From Pseudomonas citronellolis (GTDB lineage: Bacteria > Pseudomonadota > Gammaproteobacteria > Pseudomonadales > Pseudomonadaceae), in assembly GCF_900112375.1 (NCBI RefSeq), contig NZ_FOLS01000020.1:80247-144246 (forward strand): a DNA stretch of 64,000 nt. The letters are read 5' to 3'. Numbering within the stretch: position 1 is the first letter of the stretch; the number at the start of each line of letters is the position of its first letter. Positions 46,301-54,175 of the stretch are shown here, in pieces. Under the pieces are notes generated by a model, which did no database searches, was not told where the DNA came from, and worked only from the letters and a program-made list of their open reading frames with translations. Position numbers and translations under genes: made by a program.

Positions 46301-47116
46301 GCGCTGGACGAGCCGGAAGACATGAACCCCCTGGCCGCCCGCGTGCGCGCCGAAAGCACGCAACTGCAAGCCAGCGGCGTGACCGAGGAAGAAGCCCGGC
46401 GCCAGGCCGGCTGGCGCATCTTCGGCGCCCAGCCCGGGGCCTACGGCGCGGGCGTGCAGGGGGTGATCGAGGAACGCAGCTGGGAAAGCCGCGCCGACCT
46501 CGCCGCGGCCTACCTCAACTGGGGCGGCTACGCCTACGGCGCCGGCGACGACGGCACCCCGGCCCGCGAACGCTTCGCCCAGCGCCTGGACGGCCTGCAG
46601 GCGGTGCTGCACAACCAGGACAACCGCGAGCACGACATCCTCGATTCCAACGACTACTACCAGTTCCAGGGCGGCATGCTCGCCGCCGCCGAAGTCATCC
46701 AGGACCGCCGCGTGGCCAGCTACCACGGCGACCACAGCCAGCCGGACAACCCGCGCATCCGCACGCTGAAGGAAGAACTCGGCCGCGTGCTGCGCGCCCG
46801 CGCGGTGAACCCGAAATGGATCGCAGGGATGAAGCGCCACGGCTACAAGGGCGCCTTCGAAATGGCCGCCACGGTGGACTACCTGTTCGCCTTCGACGCC
46901 ACCAGCGAACTGGTGGAAGACCACCAGTACCAGCTACTGGCCGACGCCTACCTGCTGGACGAAGACACCCGCAAATTCATCCAACGCCACAACCCCGAGG
47001 CCCTGCGCGACATGGCCGAACGCCTGCTGGAGGCGCAGCAGCGTGGGCTTTGGCAGGAGCCTGGGGAGTATCGTGAGGCGTTGGAGAACATTCTGGTGGA
47101 TAGCGAGGAGCAGTGA
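43385..47116 (+). CDS. cobN: Cobaltochelatase large subunit CobN
   Basis: Encodes 1243 residues, the usual size for CobN. It is the large subunit of the ATP-dependent chelatase that puts cobalt into hydrogenobyrinate diamide. Homology is with BchH/ChlH over the whole length; recognisable parts include VHGGVGYWRYGIEQL, SFKGLAWRSERSQSDVV, LILANYPTRDGRIGNGVGLDTP and HVGKHGNLEWLPGKGVGLS. It lies downstream of cobW. The ChlI/ChlD-type genes at 49299-50965 are the likely ATPase partners. Confidence 0.96.
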   Translation: MHLLRTQPGGFVPDDGIAHLAQTPAELVILCSGDSHLALLAEAARELPADYPSLRLANPMQLQNHASVDLYVDEVLRHAKVILISVHGGVGYWRYGIEQLVALAERGATLILVPGDDKPDPELTALCSVPPEEAERLWQYLRQGGLDNARQFFANLASQYLDRAYPWNEPRALPRVALHHPGHAAAELGHWQAEWNPGWPVAALLFYRTHLQAANTGFIDTFCASLRAQQLNPLPIAVASLKEAACLEQVEALLDEACAELIINTTGFAQSNPDAPQARPFRRDVPVLQAICSLDNLELWRANAQGLGPRDLAMHVALPELDGRLITRPISFKGLAWRSERSQSDVVCYLAHRPGMDFVAELARRWVLLARKANADKRVALILANYPTRDGRIGNGVGLDTPAAALNILRAMEASGYPVAGLPETGDALIHSLLGGVSNDLDNLDLRPCAQSLALADYLACFARLPEANQRAVRERWGEPEQDPMHRNGRMMVAGLRLGLAFVGIQPARGYQLDPAAIYHDPALVPPHGYLAFYFWLREAFGADALIHVGKHGNLEWLPGKGVGLSEECWPDAILGPLPNLYPFIVNDPGEGAQAKRRSQALIIDHLMPPLTRAENYGPLRDLERLADEYYDASLLDPRRAVQLRGEILDAVRAAALDRELGLQLNDDEDSWLPQLDAYLCDLKESQIRDGLHVFGESPAGQLRRDTLLSLVRIPRGDGKGGNASLLRALAADLQLGRDPLDSNFAEPWDGPRPKVLQQVSDEPWRSNGDTRERLELLALQLIEQDLDGPGAASALVLRQLRENVAPLLDACGANEIGQLLAGLNGRFVPAGPSGAPSRGRLDVLPTGRNFFTVDVRNLPTPTAYRLGFQSASRLLERHLQDHGDHLRQLGLSVWGTATMRSGGDDIAQALALLGVRPVWQAGSQRVEDFEILPLSLLDRPRVDVTLRVSGFFRDAFANLIRLFDAAVQAVAALDEPEDMNPLAARVRAESTQLQASGVTEEEARRQAGWRIFGAQPGAYGAGVQGVIEERSWESRADLAAAYLNWGGYAYGAGDDGTPARERFAQRLDGLQAVLHNQDNREHDILDSNDYYQFQGGMLAAAEVIQDRRVASYHGDHSQPDNPRIRTLKEELGRVLRARAVNPKWIAGMKRHGYKGAFEMAATVDYLFAFDATSELVEDHQYQLLADAYLLDEDTRKFIQRHNPEALRDMAERLLEAQQRGLWQEPGEYREALENILVDSEEQ

Positions 47117-47134
47117 GGCGCGCGCTGGCTCTTC

Positions 47135-47431
47135 GTAGGAGCGAGCTTGCTCGCGAACGGAGTTTTCCGACCATGCCGGTGCCTGGCATGAGAGCGCCCT
47201 CTCCCTAACCCTCGGCTGCGCGCCCCGCCCTGAAGGGAGAGGGGACCGTTCGGAGTACGTGGGTATTCCTGAGTCAGCCGGCTAGTACGAAGTCGCCGGC
47301 TGACTCCAAATCCATTCTCGACACGGACTAGCCCCCTCTCCCTTCAGGGAGAGGGCTGGGGAGAGGGAAAGGCGCCCAGCCCAGCATCAGAGCAGCCGGT
47401 TGGCACCGTTCGCGAGCAAGCTCGCTCCTAC
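47135..47431. repeat. Composite REP-flanked repeat, copy C
   Basis: A 297-base block bounded by a forward REP (47135) and an inverted REP (ending 47431). The left CCCTCTCCC palindrome carries a variant segment (CGGCTGCGCGCCCCGCCCTG). In copy D the reverse complement of the same variant sits in the right palindrome. The core has an inverted repeat AGTCAGCCGGC...GCCGGCTGACT (near 47273-47307). The 518-base gap 47117-47634 holds this block and two 28-bp palindromes, but no gene. Confidence 0.75.
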
Positions 47432-47463
47432 AAGCCTCACCCCCGCCGGATCCAGTAACGTAG

Positions 47464-47491
47464 GGCGTATAACCGTTCGCGGTTATACGCC
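47464..47491. repeat. 28-bp palindrome, GGCGTATAACCG family
   Basis: GGCGTATAACCG-TTCG-CGGTTATACGCC, a 12-bp perfect stem with the flank GTAG. It is the reverse orientation of the copy at 4442. Confidence 0.8.
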
Positions 47492-47593
47492 GATACACCC
47501 ACCTCATGCCCGGCCTCCCGGTCGACCCCGAAGCGCCCCCCAAACAGCGGCTCCGTAACGGGCCCCCGGAGCACGCGGAAACATCGGATAAAC

Positions 47594-47620
47594 GGCGTAT
47601 AACGCGGAGCGTTATACGCC
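47594..47620. repeat. Palindrome, GGCGTATAACGC subtype
   Basis: GGCGTATAACGC-GGA-GCGTTATACGCC with the right flank CTACG. It lies 14 bases after the stop codon of the minus-strand DAHP synthase gene and may end its transcript. Confidence 0.75.
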
Positions 47621-47634
47621 CTACGCCGAGCCCA

Positions 47635-48732
47635 TTACCCCCGCCGCAACCGCCCCGCCGCATCCAGCAACAACGCCTCGGTCCCGCTCCACCCCAGGCA
47701 CCCATCGGTAATGGAAACCCCATAACGCAGCTCCCCCTTCAACGGCTGGCAGCCGTCGAACAGGTGGCTCTCCAGCATCACCCCGCGCAGCGAGGCGTCG
47801 CCGCCCAGGCGCTGGTCGAGCACGCTGGCCAGCACCGCCGGCTGGCGCAGTGGGTCCTTGGCGCTGTTGGCGTGGCTGCAGTCGACCATGATCCGCGCCG
47901 GGATGCCCTGCTTTTCCAGCCCCTCGCGGGCCGCGCGCACGCTGGCCACGTCGTAGTTCGGCCCGCCGTGGCCGCCGCGCAGCACCAGGTGGGTGTCCGG
48001 GTTGCCGAGGGTCTGCACCAGCGCCGGGCGGCCCAGGCCGTCGATGCCGAAGTGCTGGTGCGGGTGCGCCGCCGAGCGCATGGCGTCGCAGGCGATGCCG
48101 AGGCTGCCGTCGGTGCCGTTCTTGAAGCCCACCGGCAGGTCCAGGCCGCTGACCATCTCGCGGTGCACCTGGGATTCGCTGGTGCGCGCGCCGATGGCGG
48201 CCCAGCCCAACAGGTCGTCGAGGTAGCCGGCCACCAGCGGCTGCAGCAGCTCGGTGGCCACCGGCAGGCCGCGTTCGAGCATGTCCAGCATCAGCCGGCG
48301 CGACAGCGCCAGGCCCTCGGCCATGTCGCCGCTGCCGTCCAGGCGCGGGTCGTACACCAGGCCCTTCCAGCCGACGGTGGTGCGCGGCTTCTCGACGTAG
48401 GCGCGCATCACCAGCAGCAGCTGGTCGCTCACTTCGGGGGCCAGTGCGGCGAGGCGTTCGGCGTAGTCGAGGGCGGAATCGGCGTCGTGCAGGGAACAGG
48501 GGCCGACCACCACCAGCAGGCGCGGGTCGCGGCCGTCGAGGATGGCGCGGATGGCCTGGCGGTCGTGCTGTACGCGTTCGGCCAGGGCGGCGGAAAGCGG
48601 CAGGCGCTGGCGCAGTTCGGCGGGGCTCGGCAGCGGCTGTTCGCGGCGGCGGGCGGAGGGGCGCGGCAGTTCGAGGACTTCGGCGGACTGCGGCAGGTCG
48701 TTGCGGATCAGGGCGGAAACGGAGGAATTCAT
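47635..48732 (-). CDS. 3-deoxy-D-arabino-heptulosonate 7-phosphate synthase (AroF/G/H type)
   Basis: Encodes 365 residues of class I DAHP synthase, which joins phosphoenolpyruvate and erythrose 4-phosphate to start aromatic amino acid synthesis. Motifs are LLVVVGPCSLHDADSALDYA, MRAYVEKPRTTVGWKGL, GWAAIGARTSESQVHREM, GFKNGTDGS and IMVDCSHANSAKD. The feedback amino acid cannot be read with confidence. The gene is preceded by an attenuator and two aromatic-rich leader peptides, which suggests control by aminoacyl-tRNA supply. From memory, P. aeruginosa has a DAHP synthase gene at this place (PA2943). Confidence 0.93.
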   Translation of the reverse strand: MNSSVSALIRNDLPQSAEVLELPRPSARRREQPLPSPAELRQRLPLSAALAERVQHDRQAIRAILDGRDPRLLVVVGPCSLHDADSALDYAERLAALAPEVSDQLLLVMRAYVEKPRTTVGWKGLVYDPRLDGSGDMAEGLALSRRLMLDMLERGLPVATELLQPLVAGYLDDLLGWAAIGARTSESQVHREMVSGLDLPVGFKNGTDGSLGIACDAMRSAAHPHQHFGIDGLGRPALVQTLGNPDTHLVLRGGHGGPNYDVASVRAAREGLEKQGIPARIMVDCSHANSAKDPLRQPAVLASVLDQRLGGDASLRGVMLESHLFDGCQPLKGELRYGVSITDGCLGWSGTEALLLDAAGRLRRG

Positions 48733-48775
48733 GGACTGGCATCCTTGGCCGGCGCGGTCATGGCCGCGCGCGGCG

Positions 48776-48877
48776 CTATCTGAGTGTTCGACTGAGTAGT
48801 TCGGGTGTGGCAGCGGTACGGCTGCTAAATCGCCAGTCGGAGGTGCGGTAATAGCGGTAGGTGGTGTAGGCGGTCAT
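48776..48877 (-). CDS. Tyr-rich second leader peptide
   Basis: A 33-codon ORF starts at 48877 with an AGAGGA site upstream and begins MTAYTTYRYYRTSDWRF; six of its first 17 residues are aromatic besides a second Trp and Phe in line. It lies downstream of the attenuator and 43 bases before the DAHP synthase ATG. Its stalling could govern translation of that gene. The rest (SSRTAATPELLSRTLR) is unremarkable. Confidence 0.6.
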   Translation of the reverse strand: MTAYTTYRYYRTSDWRFSSRTAATPELLSRTLR

Positions 48878-48920
48878 GTTTCGATCCTCTGTTGGAATTG
48901 CGTTGGCCTTGTGGGCCGGA

Positions 48921-48957
48921 AAAACAAAAACCCCGGTCGGGTTGCCGACCGGGGTTT
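48921..48957 (-). terminator. Attenuator terminator in the DAHP synthase leader
   Basis: On the minus strand CCCCGGTCGG-CAAC-CCGACCGGGG forms a 10-bp GC-rich stem, followed by a T-rich tail (TTTTTGTTTT). It lies about 50 bases after the stop of leader peptide 1 and upstream of leader peptide 2. This is the expected position for a transcription attenuator. Confidence 0.9.
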
Positions 48958-49007
48958 CGTGAAACTGTCTGGTTGGCGACCCTGCTTGCTAGGGCGCCTG
49001 TGGGGTA

Positions 49008-49142
49008 TCAGGCGCGCCTGTGGCTAAACCAATACCCATAGAAGAAATAACCGGCGGCAGCGGCCAGCACCTGCGCGCGAACGACCGCGGAGCCGAGGGC
49101 ACCGGGGCGGGCGAGGGACTGGATGGACAGGCTGGACGGCAT
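49008..49142 (-). CDS. Aromatic-rich leader peptide 1
   Basis: A 44-codon ORF starts at 49142 with a GGAG site 7 bases upstream. Near its end lies [11 protein letters not shown]: seven aromatic residues in nine positions, with Phe, Tyr and Trp codons all present. It is followed by the attenuator terminator, matching amino-acid biosynthetic leader peptides whose stalling ribosomes prevent termination. The N-terminal part ([20 protein letters not shown]) has no special composition. Confidence 0.8.
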   Translation of the reverse strand: MPSSLSIQSLARPGALGSAVVRAQVLAAAAGYFFYGYWFSHRRA

Positions 49143-49166
49143 GGTTATCTCCACAAGATGCCGGCC

Positions 49167-49195
49167 AAGCTACCGCATCGGCGCGGGGCTTTCAA
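49167..49195 (-). promoter_or_regulatory. Promoter of the DAHP synthase leader
   Basis: On the minus strand TTGAAA (49195-49190), 17 bases, then TAGCTT (49172-49167). Transcription would start near 49160, about 18 bases before the leader peptide 1 ATG. The gap to 49298 also serves the divergent chelatase gene. Confidence 0.6.
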
Positions 49196-49298
49196 TCATC
49201 CTTTCCTATCGCCTTCATCGACGGCGCCTCGCCCGGCCGCGCCGGCTTCGCTACCATTCGCCTTTCAAGCATGCCCAAGCTCGCCGCAGGTAACGCCC

Positions 49299-50300
49299 AT
49301 GCAACCGCACTTCCCCCTCGCCGCCGTGGTCGCCGCCGACGACCTGAAACTGGCGCTGTGCCTGGCCGCCATCGACCCGGCCATCGGCGGGGTGCTGATC
49401 GAGGGCCCGCGCGGCATGGCCAAGTCGACCCTGGCCCGCGGCGTGGCCGACCTGCTCGACGGCGGGCGCTTCGTCACCCTGCCCCTGGGCGCCAGCGAGG
49501 AACGCATCGTCGGCACCCTGGACCTCGACGCCGCCCTGGGCGAGGGCCGCGCGCGCTTCTCCCCGGGCATCCTGGCCAATGCCGACGGCGGCGTGCTCTA
49601 TGTCGACGAGGTGAACCTGCTGCCCGACCACCTGGTGGACCTGCTGCTGGACGTGGCCGCCAGCGGCGTCAACCACGTCGAGCGCGACGGCCTGTCCCAC
49701 AGCCACCCGGCGCGCTTCGTGCTGATCGGCACCATGAACCCCGAGGAAGGCGAACTGCGCCCGCAGTTGCTGGACCGCTTCGGCCTCAAGGTCGAGCTGG
49801 GCGGCACGCCGCCGCCGGCCGAGCGCGCCGAGATCGTCCGCCGCCGCCTGGCCTTCGACGCCGACCCACAGGCCTTCCTCGGCCACTGGCAGGCCGAGCA
49901 GGACGCCCTGCGCCAGCGCTGCGCCCAGGCCCGCCAGCGCCTGCTGGGCATCCCCCTGGACGACGCCGCGCTGCAGGCCATCGCCGAGCGCTGCTACGCC
50001 GCCGGGGTGGACGGCCTGCGCGCCGACCTGGTCTGGCTGCGCGGCGCCCGCGCCCATGCCGCCTGGCGCGGCGCCGAGCGCATCGAGAAGGAAGATATCG
50101 ACGCCCTGGAGCCCTTCGCCCTCGCCCATCGCCGCCGTCATACACCGCCAGCACCGGCGCAGCCGCAGGCACCCCAGGCCCCGGCCGCCAACCAGCCCGA
50201 ACAAGGCGCGCAAAACGAAGGCCAGTGGGGCGAACTGCCACCCCGCGCCGTGCCCGCCGGCGCCGCCCGCGAACTGCCGGGCTGGCCAAAAAAGCCCTGA
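49299..50300 (+). CDS. chlI: Chelatase AAA+ ATPase subunit (ChlI/BchI-like), zero-frame product
   Basis: Encodes 333 residues from the ATG at 49299. It is a MoxR/ChlI-type AAA+ ATPase: Walker [14 protein letters not shown] near residue 36, Walker [21 protein letters not shown], sensor 1 [22 protein letters not shown] and a helical lid. The C-terminus is a Pro/Gln-rich linker ([20 protein letters not shown]) as in ChlD proteins before the VWA domain. Together with the VWA extension it probably powers CobN for cobalt insertion. The stop codon follows a slippery A AAA AAG sequence, so some ribosomes should continue in the -1 frame. Confidence 0.9.
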   Translation: MQPHFPLAAVVAADDLKLALCLAAIDPAIGGVLIEGPRGMAKSTLARGVADLLDGGRFVTLPLGASEERIVGTLDLDAALGEGRARFSPGILANADGGVLYVDEVNLLPDHLVDLLLDVAASGVNHVERDGLSHSHPARFVLIGTMNPEEGELRPQLLDRFGLKVELGGTPPPAERAEIVRRRLAFDADPQAFLGHWQAEQDALRQRCAQARQRLLGIPLDDAALQAIAERCYAAGVDGLRADLVWLRGARAHAAWRGAERIEKEDIDALEPFALAHRRRHTPPAPAQPQAPQAPAANQPEQGAQNEGQWGELPPRAVPAGAARELPGWPKKP

Positions 50301-50334
50301 GCATCCGCCCGCGCCCGGCCCCAGGCGCGGATGC
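50288..50334 (+). promoter_or_regulatory. Programmed -1 ribosomal frameshift site
   Basis: The heptamer A AAA AAG (50288-50294) is read in the zero frame as CCA AAA AAG, the same slippery site as E. coli dnaX. The zero-frame stop TGA follows at 50298-50300. Six bases after the heptamer a hairpin begins with a perfect 8-bp stem, GCATCCGC (50301-50308) with GCGGATGC (50327-50334). Shifting by -1 continues directly into the VWA domain. Confidence 0.85.
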
Positions 50335-50965
50335 CAGCCCCACACCCGGCCAACTCGCCGGCGGCCGCAGCGGCGCCCGCCGGCACGGCGCGCAGTCGCG
50401 CGTCGATTGGCCAGCCACCTTCCTTCGCGGGCGCCCGAAGAAGCGTGACGACCTGGTGCTGCGCGCCCGCAGCGCCAAGCCCCGCGAACTCTGGCTGGTG
50501 ATCGTCGACGCCTCGGCCAGCACCCGCCGGCACGGCGCCTTGGGCCAGGCCAAGGGCCTGCTGGCGGAGGTCTTCGAGCAGGCCTACCGGCAACGCGCGC
50601 GCCTGGCCGTGCTGCACGCCGCGGGACGGCAGCCGCGCTGGCTGTGGCAGGGGCAGAAGGCTTCGGCGCAGCTGCGCGACTGGCTGCATGAACTGGGCGC
50701 CGGCGGCGGCACGCCGCTGCCCGAGGCGCTGGCCCAGGCCGCCGACTGGCTGCAGCAGCGCCAACGCCACAAGCCCGGCGAACGCCAGCGCCTGCTGATC
50801 GTCACCGATGGCCGCCTGAGCGACTGCCCGTCCCTGGCGCCGCTGCCCTGCGCCAGCCTGCTGGTGGATATCGAGAGCGGCCCGGTGCGCCTCGGCCGCG
50901 CCCGCCAGTTGGCCGCGAACCTCGGCGCCGAATACCGCGCCATCGGCGACCTGCCCCTGCGCTGA
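50294..50965 (+). CDS. chlD: VWA-domain extension of the chelatase subunit (ChlD-like), reached by -1 frameshift
   Basis: The -1 frame adds 223 residues after codon 332 of the ATPase frame, giving a 555-residue ChlI-VWA protein. It begins [16 protein letters not shown], continues with [20 protein letters not shown] and then a von Willebrand A domain with the MIDAS motif [23 protein letters not shown] and [15 protein letters not shown]. No ATG, GTG or TTG occurs in this frame before position 50456, well after the conserved linker. A separate start is therefore unlikely unless CTG at 50297 is used. The long form probably acts as the D subunit with CobN. Confidence 0.85.
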   Translation, partial: ALSIRPRPAPGADASPTPGQLAGGRSGARRHGAQSRVDWPATFLRGRPKKRDDLVLRARSAKPRELWLVIVDASASTRRHGALGQAKGLLAEVFEQAYRQRARLAVLHAAGRQPRWLWQGQKASAQLRDWLHELGAGGGTPLPEALAQAADWLQQRQRHKPGERQRLLIVTDGRLSDCPSLAPLPCASLLVDIESGPVRLGRARQLAANLGAEYRAIGDLPLR

Positions 50966-50972
50966 AGCAGGC

Positions 50973-51596
50973 TCAGGGCAGGCCGTTGCAACCGTGCTCG
51001 CAGAACCCCGGACGCTGGCCCAGCCGCTGGTAATAGGCGGCCACGGCCGGCAGTTCGGGGCGCTGCATCGGCGTCATGAACCAGCGCTGCACCGACAGGC
51101 CGATGGCGACGTCGGCCAGGCTGAAACGCTCGCCGGCGACATGGGCGCCGGTGCGCTCCAGCTGGCGGTCGAGCAGCGCCATCAGCCGGCCCCATTCCCG
51201 CTCGCTCGCCGCGATGGCCGCGGCATCGGCATGGGCCGGGCTGTTGCGCACCCGCGCCATGAACACGTAGCGCCAGGCGTTGTTCAGCTCGGTGGCCTGC
51301 CAGCCCATCCACTGCTCCACCAGCGCCCGTTCGCGAGGCGCGGACGGCAGCAGCTCGTCGCGCGGGTACTGGCTGGCGAGGTAACTGCAGATGGCATTGC
51401 TCTCCCAGAGCACGAAATCGCCGTCCACCAGCACCGGCACCAGCGCATTGGGATTGAGCGCGAGGAATTCCTCCGAGTCGGTGGCGCGGAAACCGCTGCC
51501 CCAGTCTTCCCTGGCGTAGGGAAGCTGCAGCTCGGCGCAGGTCCACAGTACCTTGCGCACGTTGATCGATGAGGCCTTGCCGAGGATTCGCAACAT
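50973..51596 (-). CDS. Glutathione S-transferase
   Basis: Encodes 207 residues. The thioredoxin-like N-domain contains SSINVRKVLWTCAEL (Ser/Asn in the catalytic position region) and NPNALVPVLVDGDFVLWESNAICSYLA with the glutathione-binding Glu-Ser. The helical C-domain includes WMGWQATELNNAWRYVFM and FSLADVAIG with the N-capping motif. It is close to the GstB-like class that detoxifies electrophiles such as haloacetates. It converges with the VWA gene across a 7-base gap. Confidence 0.88.
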   Translation of the reverse strand: MLRILGKASSINVRKVLWTCAELQLPYAREDWGSGFRATDSEEFLALNPNALVPVLVDGDFVLWESNAICSYLASQYPRDELLPSAPRERALVEQWMGWQATELNNAWRYVFMARVRNSPAHADAAAIAASEREWGRLMALLDRQLERTGAHVAGERFSLADVAIGLSVQRWFMTPMQRPELPAVAAYYQRLGQRPGFCEHGCNGLP

Positions 51597-51620
51597 TCCG
51601 CCACTCCCTGTTCGCGTCGT

Positions 51621-51647
51621 GCGTATGACCGTTCGCGGTTATACGCC
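51621..51647. repeat. 28-bp palindrome, GCGTATGACCG variant
   Basis: GCGTATGACCG-TTCG-CGGTTATACGC has one mismatch in the stem, so it is a decayed member of the palindrome family. The 299-base gap 51597-51895 contains only repeats: this element, a CCCTCTCCCGC...GCGGGAGAGGG palindrome at 51708-51746 and two REPs at 51821-51888. Confidence 0.65.
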
Positions 51648-51707
51648 GACGCCCCCGCCGCGTCGATCGCGCCGGCTGACGCCGGACAACCCGCCCACGC
51701 CGGACGG

Positions 51708-51746
51708 CCCCCTCTCCCGCTTGCGGGAGAGGGTTGGGGAGAGGGG
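51708..51746. repeat. CCCTCTCCCGC palindromic repeat
   Basis: CCCTCTCCCGC-TT-GCGGGAGAGGG followed by TTGGGGAGAGGGG. It resembles one half of the composite element seen at 21617 and elsewhere, with CGCTTGCG in place of TGAAGG at the centre. Confidence 0.65.
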
Positions 51747-51820
51747 CTCTCATGCGAGTGGGCACAGCGCTGTCGATCCACCTCGGACAGCTCCAGCTTC
51801 GGCAATGTGTCGGCGGGCAG

Positions 51821-51888
51821 TTCGCGAGCAAGCTCGCTCCTACGAAGAGCGCAGGGGCACAACCAGTAGGAGCGAGCTTGCTCGCGAA
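51821..51888. repeat. Two REPs in tail-to-tail orientation
   Basis: An inverted REP (51821-51843) is followed after 22 bases by a forward REP (51866-51888). This is the opposite arrangement from the usual doublets in this window, suggesting remnants of two neighbouring REPINs. The second REP ends 8 bases before the cobK stop. Confidence 0.85.
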
Positions 51889-51895
51889 CCCAGCC

Positions 51896-52624
51896 TTACA
51901 GAAGCGGCTCCAACGCCGTCCACAGTGCCTCGACGCTGTCGAACCGCCGATCCACCTCAGGCAATTCCGGCCGCGCCAGGATCAGCACCGGCACGCCCCG
52001 CTCCCTCGCCACCTGCAACTTCGGCTCGGTGGCCTGGCTGCCGCTGTTCTTGCTCACCAGCACGTCGGTGCCCAGGCGCACGAACAGCTCGCGCTCGCCC
52101 TCCAGGCTGAAGGGTCCGCGCGCGCCCAGCACCTCGGCGCGTTCGGTTCCGGGCAGGCTCTGCAAACAGCGCACGGTCCAGAACTGATGTTCGGGAATCT
52201 CACCGAGGTGCTCCAGCGGCTCACGCCCCAGGGTGAACAGCGGCCGCTCGAACGGCGCCAGGGCGGCGATCAGCTGCGCCCAGCCTTCCACCTCGCGCCA
52301 ATCGTCACCGGCCCGGGGATGCCAGCCGGGGCGACGCAGCGCCCAGCAGGGCACGCCGGCCAGCTGCGCGGCGCGGGCGGCGTTGCGGCTGATCTGCGCG
52401 GCGTAGGGATGGGTGGCGTCGAGCAGCAGGTCGTAGCCCTGCCCGGCGATGAAATCCGCCAGGCCCTCCGCGCCGCCGTAGCCGCCGACGCGCACCTGGC
52501 AGGCCAGGTCGTCCGGCACCTTGCCCAGGCCAGCCAGGCTGTACAGGTGACCGGGACCGAGGCGGCGGGCGATGGCCAGGGCCTCGCCGATGCCGCCCAG
52601 CAGCAGGATGCGTTTGCCGCTCAC
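51896..52624 (-). CDS. cobK: Precorrin-6A reductase
   Basis: Encodes 242 residues from a GTG overlapping the cobL stop (GTGA). CobK reduces precorrin-6A to dihydro-precorrin-6 with NADPH. Family parts are [17 protein letters not shown], the nucleotide loop [41 protein letters not shown] and [14 protein letters not shown] near residue 195. It overlaps cobL directly, with no cbiD gene between, unlike my recollection of the P. aeruginosa order. Confidence 0.93.
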   Translation of the reverse strand: MSGKRILLLGGIGEALAIARRLGPGHLYSLAGLGKVPDDLACQVRVGGYGGAEGLADFIAGQGYDLLLDATHPYAAQISRNAARAAQLAGVPCWALRRPGWHPRAGDDWREVEGWAQLIAALAPFERPLFTLGREPLEHLGEIPEHQFWTVRCLQSLPGTERAEVLGARGPFSLEGERELFVRLGTDVLVSKNSGSQATEPKLQVARERGVPVLILARPELPEVDRRFDSVEALWTALEPLL

Positions 52625-53823
52625 GGCTTGCGCACCGCCAGCAGGGTGATCGGCAGGGCCGCGCGCCAGGTGTCGAAACCGCCCAGGGGCTGCGCCTGGG
52701 CCACCTGCAGGCGCACCAGCTCGCCGCCGTGACGTTCGCGCCAGCCGACCAGGGCCGCCTCGCTCTGCAGGGTCACCGCGTTGGCCAACAGCCGGCCGCC
52801 GGGCTTGAGGCAATCCCAGCAGTACTCCAGCACGCCCGGCACGGTGACGCCGCCGCCGATGAAGATGGCGTCCGGCGCCTCCAGGCCTTCCAGGGCTTCC
52901 GGCGCGCGCCCGGCCACCAGCTGCAGGCCGGGCACGCCAAGGGCGTCGCGGTTGTGGGCGATGTGCCCGAGGCGGCTTTCATCGGCCTCGATGGCGAAGG
53001 CCCGGCAAGCGGGGTGCGCGCGCATCCATTCGATGCCGATGGAGCCGCAGCCGGCGCCGACGTCCCAGAGCAGTTCGCCCGGCTCCGGGGCCAGGCGCGC
53101 GAGGGTCACCGCGCGCACGTCGCGCTTGGTCAGCTGGCCGTCGTGGCGGTAGGCGTCGTCGGGCAGGCCGGGGGTCAGCGCCAGGCGCCGGGCATCGGCG
53201 CCGGCCACGCAGTCGATGGCCAGCACGTTGAGCGCGGCGGCCTCGTCCAGCGACCAGTCGGCGGCCAGGCCGTCGATGCGCCGCTCGCGCTCGCCGCCCA
53301 GGTGCTCCAGCACGCTCAGCCGGCTCGGCGCGAAGCCGCGTTCGCGCAACAGCGCGGCCACCGCTGCCGGGCTGCGGCCATCGGCGCACAGCACCAGCAG
53401 GCGGCGCCCCGGATGCAGGCGCGCGTTCAGCGCCGCCAGCGGGCGGCCCACCAGCGACAGCAGCTCCACGTCCTGCAGCGCCCAGCCCAGCCGCGCCGCC
53501 GCCAGGCTCACCGAGGATGGCGCCGGCAGCACGCGTATTTCCGCCGCCGGCAGCTGCCGCGCCAGGCTCGCTCCCACGCCGAAGAACAGCGGGTCGCCGC
53601 TGGCCAGCACGCAGGTCGGAGTACCGCGCCGCGCCAGCAGCGGCGCCATGTCGAAGGGACTCGGCCAGCGCCTGCGCTGCGCGCCGATGCACGGCGGCAG
53701 CAGGGCCAGCTGGCGCTCGCCGCCGAACACGTCGCTGGCCGCCAGCAGGGCGCGGCGGGCGGTCTTGCCGAGGCCGGCATAGCCGTCCTCGCCGATGCCG
53801 ACGATGGTCAGCCAGGGCGTCAT
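52621..53823 (-). CDS. cobL: Precorrin-6Y C5,C15-methyltransferase (decarboxylating)
   Basis: Encodes 400 residues with two fused methyltransferase domains. The N-terminal CbiE-like part has [33 protein letters not shown] and [17 protein letters not shown]. The C-terminal CbiT-like part has [18 protein letters not shown] and [16 protein letters not shown]. The enzyme methylates C5 and C15 and removes the acetate carboxyl at C12. It is divergent from cobG across a cobalamin riboswitch that points towards cobG. Confidence 0.95.
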   Translation of the reverse strand: MTPWLTIVGIGEDGYAGLGKTARRALLAASDVFGGERQLALLPPCIGAQRRRWPSPFDMAPLLARRGTPTCVLASGDPLFFGVGASLARQLPAAEIRVLPAPSSVSLAAARLGWALQDVELLSLVGRPLAALNARLHPGRRLLVLCADGRSPAAVAALLRERGFAPSRLSVLEHLGGERERRIDGLAADWSLDEAAALNVLAIDCVAGADARRLALTPGLPDDAYRHDGQLTKRDVRAVTLARLAPEPGELLWDVGAGCGSIGIEWMRAHPACRAFAIEADESRLGHIAHNRDALGVPGLQLVAGRAPEALEGLEAPDAIFIGGGVTVPGVLEYCWDCLKPGGRLLANAVTLQSEAALVGWRERHGGELVRLQVAQAQPLGGFDTWRAALPITLLAVRKP

Positions 53824-53911
53824 GGGGGTTCCTCTGCGTTGCGACACTGCGCCGCCGAGCGTTCCGACGGGCAGGGTTTTCAAGGGGTCGGGCAAAGCGG
53901 GCATAATACAG

Positions 53912-54075
53912 CCTTCGTCGGTGCCCATCAGGGCCGAAGAGGGAACGCGCAGGAGCCATCCAAGCGCGGCTGCCCCCGCAACTGTAAGCAGCGAGTCCAC
54001 GCGTCATTGGCCACTGGGAGACCGGGAAGGCCGCGTCGGGCGACGACCTGCCAGCCAGGAGACCTGCCGACGGGA
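53912..54075 (+). ncRNA. Cobalamin riboswitch upstream of cobG
   Basis: Blocks in order are AGAGGGAACGCGCAGGAGCC, GCGGCTGCCCCCGCAACTGT (near 53966-53985), CCACTGGGAGACCGGGAAGG and GCCAGCCAGGAGACCTGCCG (54050-54069). A CATAAT box at 53902-53907 may be the promoter -10. It ends about 100 bases before cobG and should repress cobG-cobH-cobI-cobJ at high adenosylcobalamin. The remaining part of the 352-base gap holds no gene. Confidence 0.96.
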
Positions 54076-54175
54076 CCAGTCGCGCGTGCAAGCATCGAGC
54101 GGGGTGTATCGATGTTGTAGATCCTCCCACCAGGGGCGATCCGCAAGGTCACCGCGACCCAGCCATGGTGACCCT

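Noticed and set aside
43355..46924. Long antisense open frame and another long sense-strand frame over cobN
   Set aside because: CobN is unmistakable in its own frame; the others are compositional shadows rich in Arg/Pro or Ala/Val.
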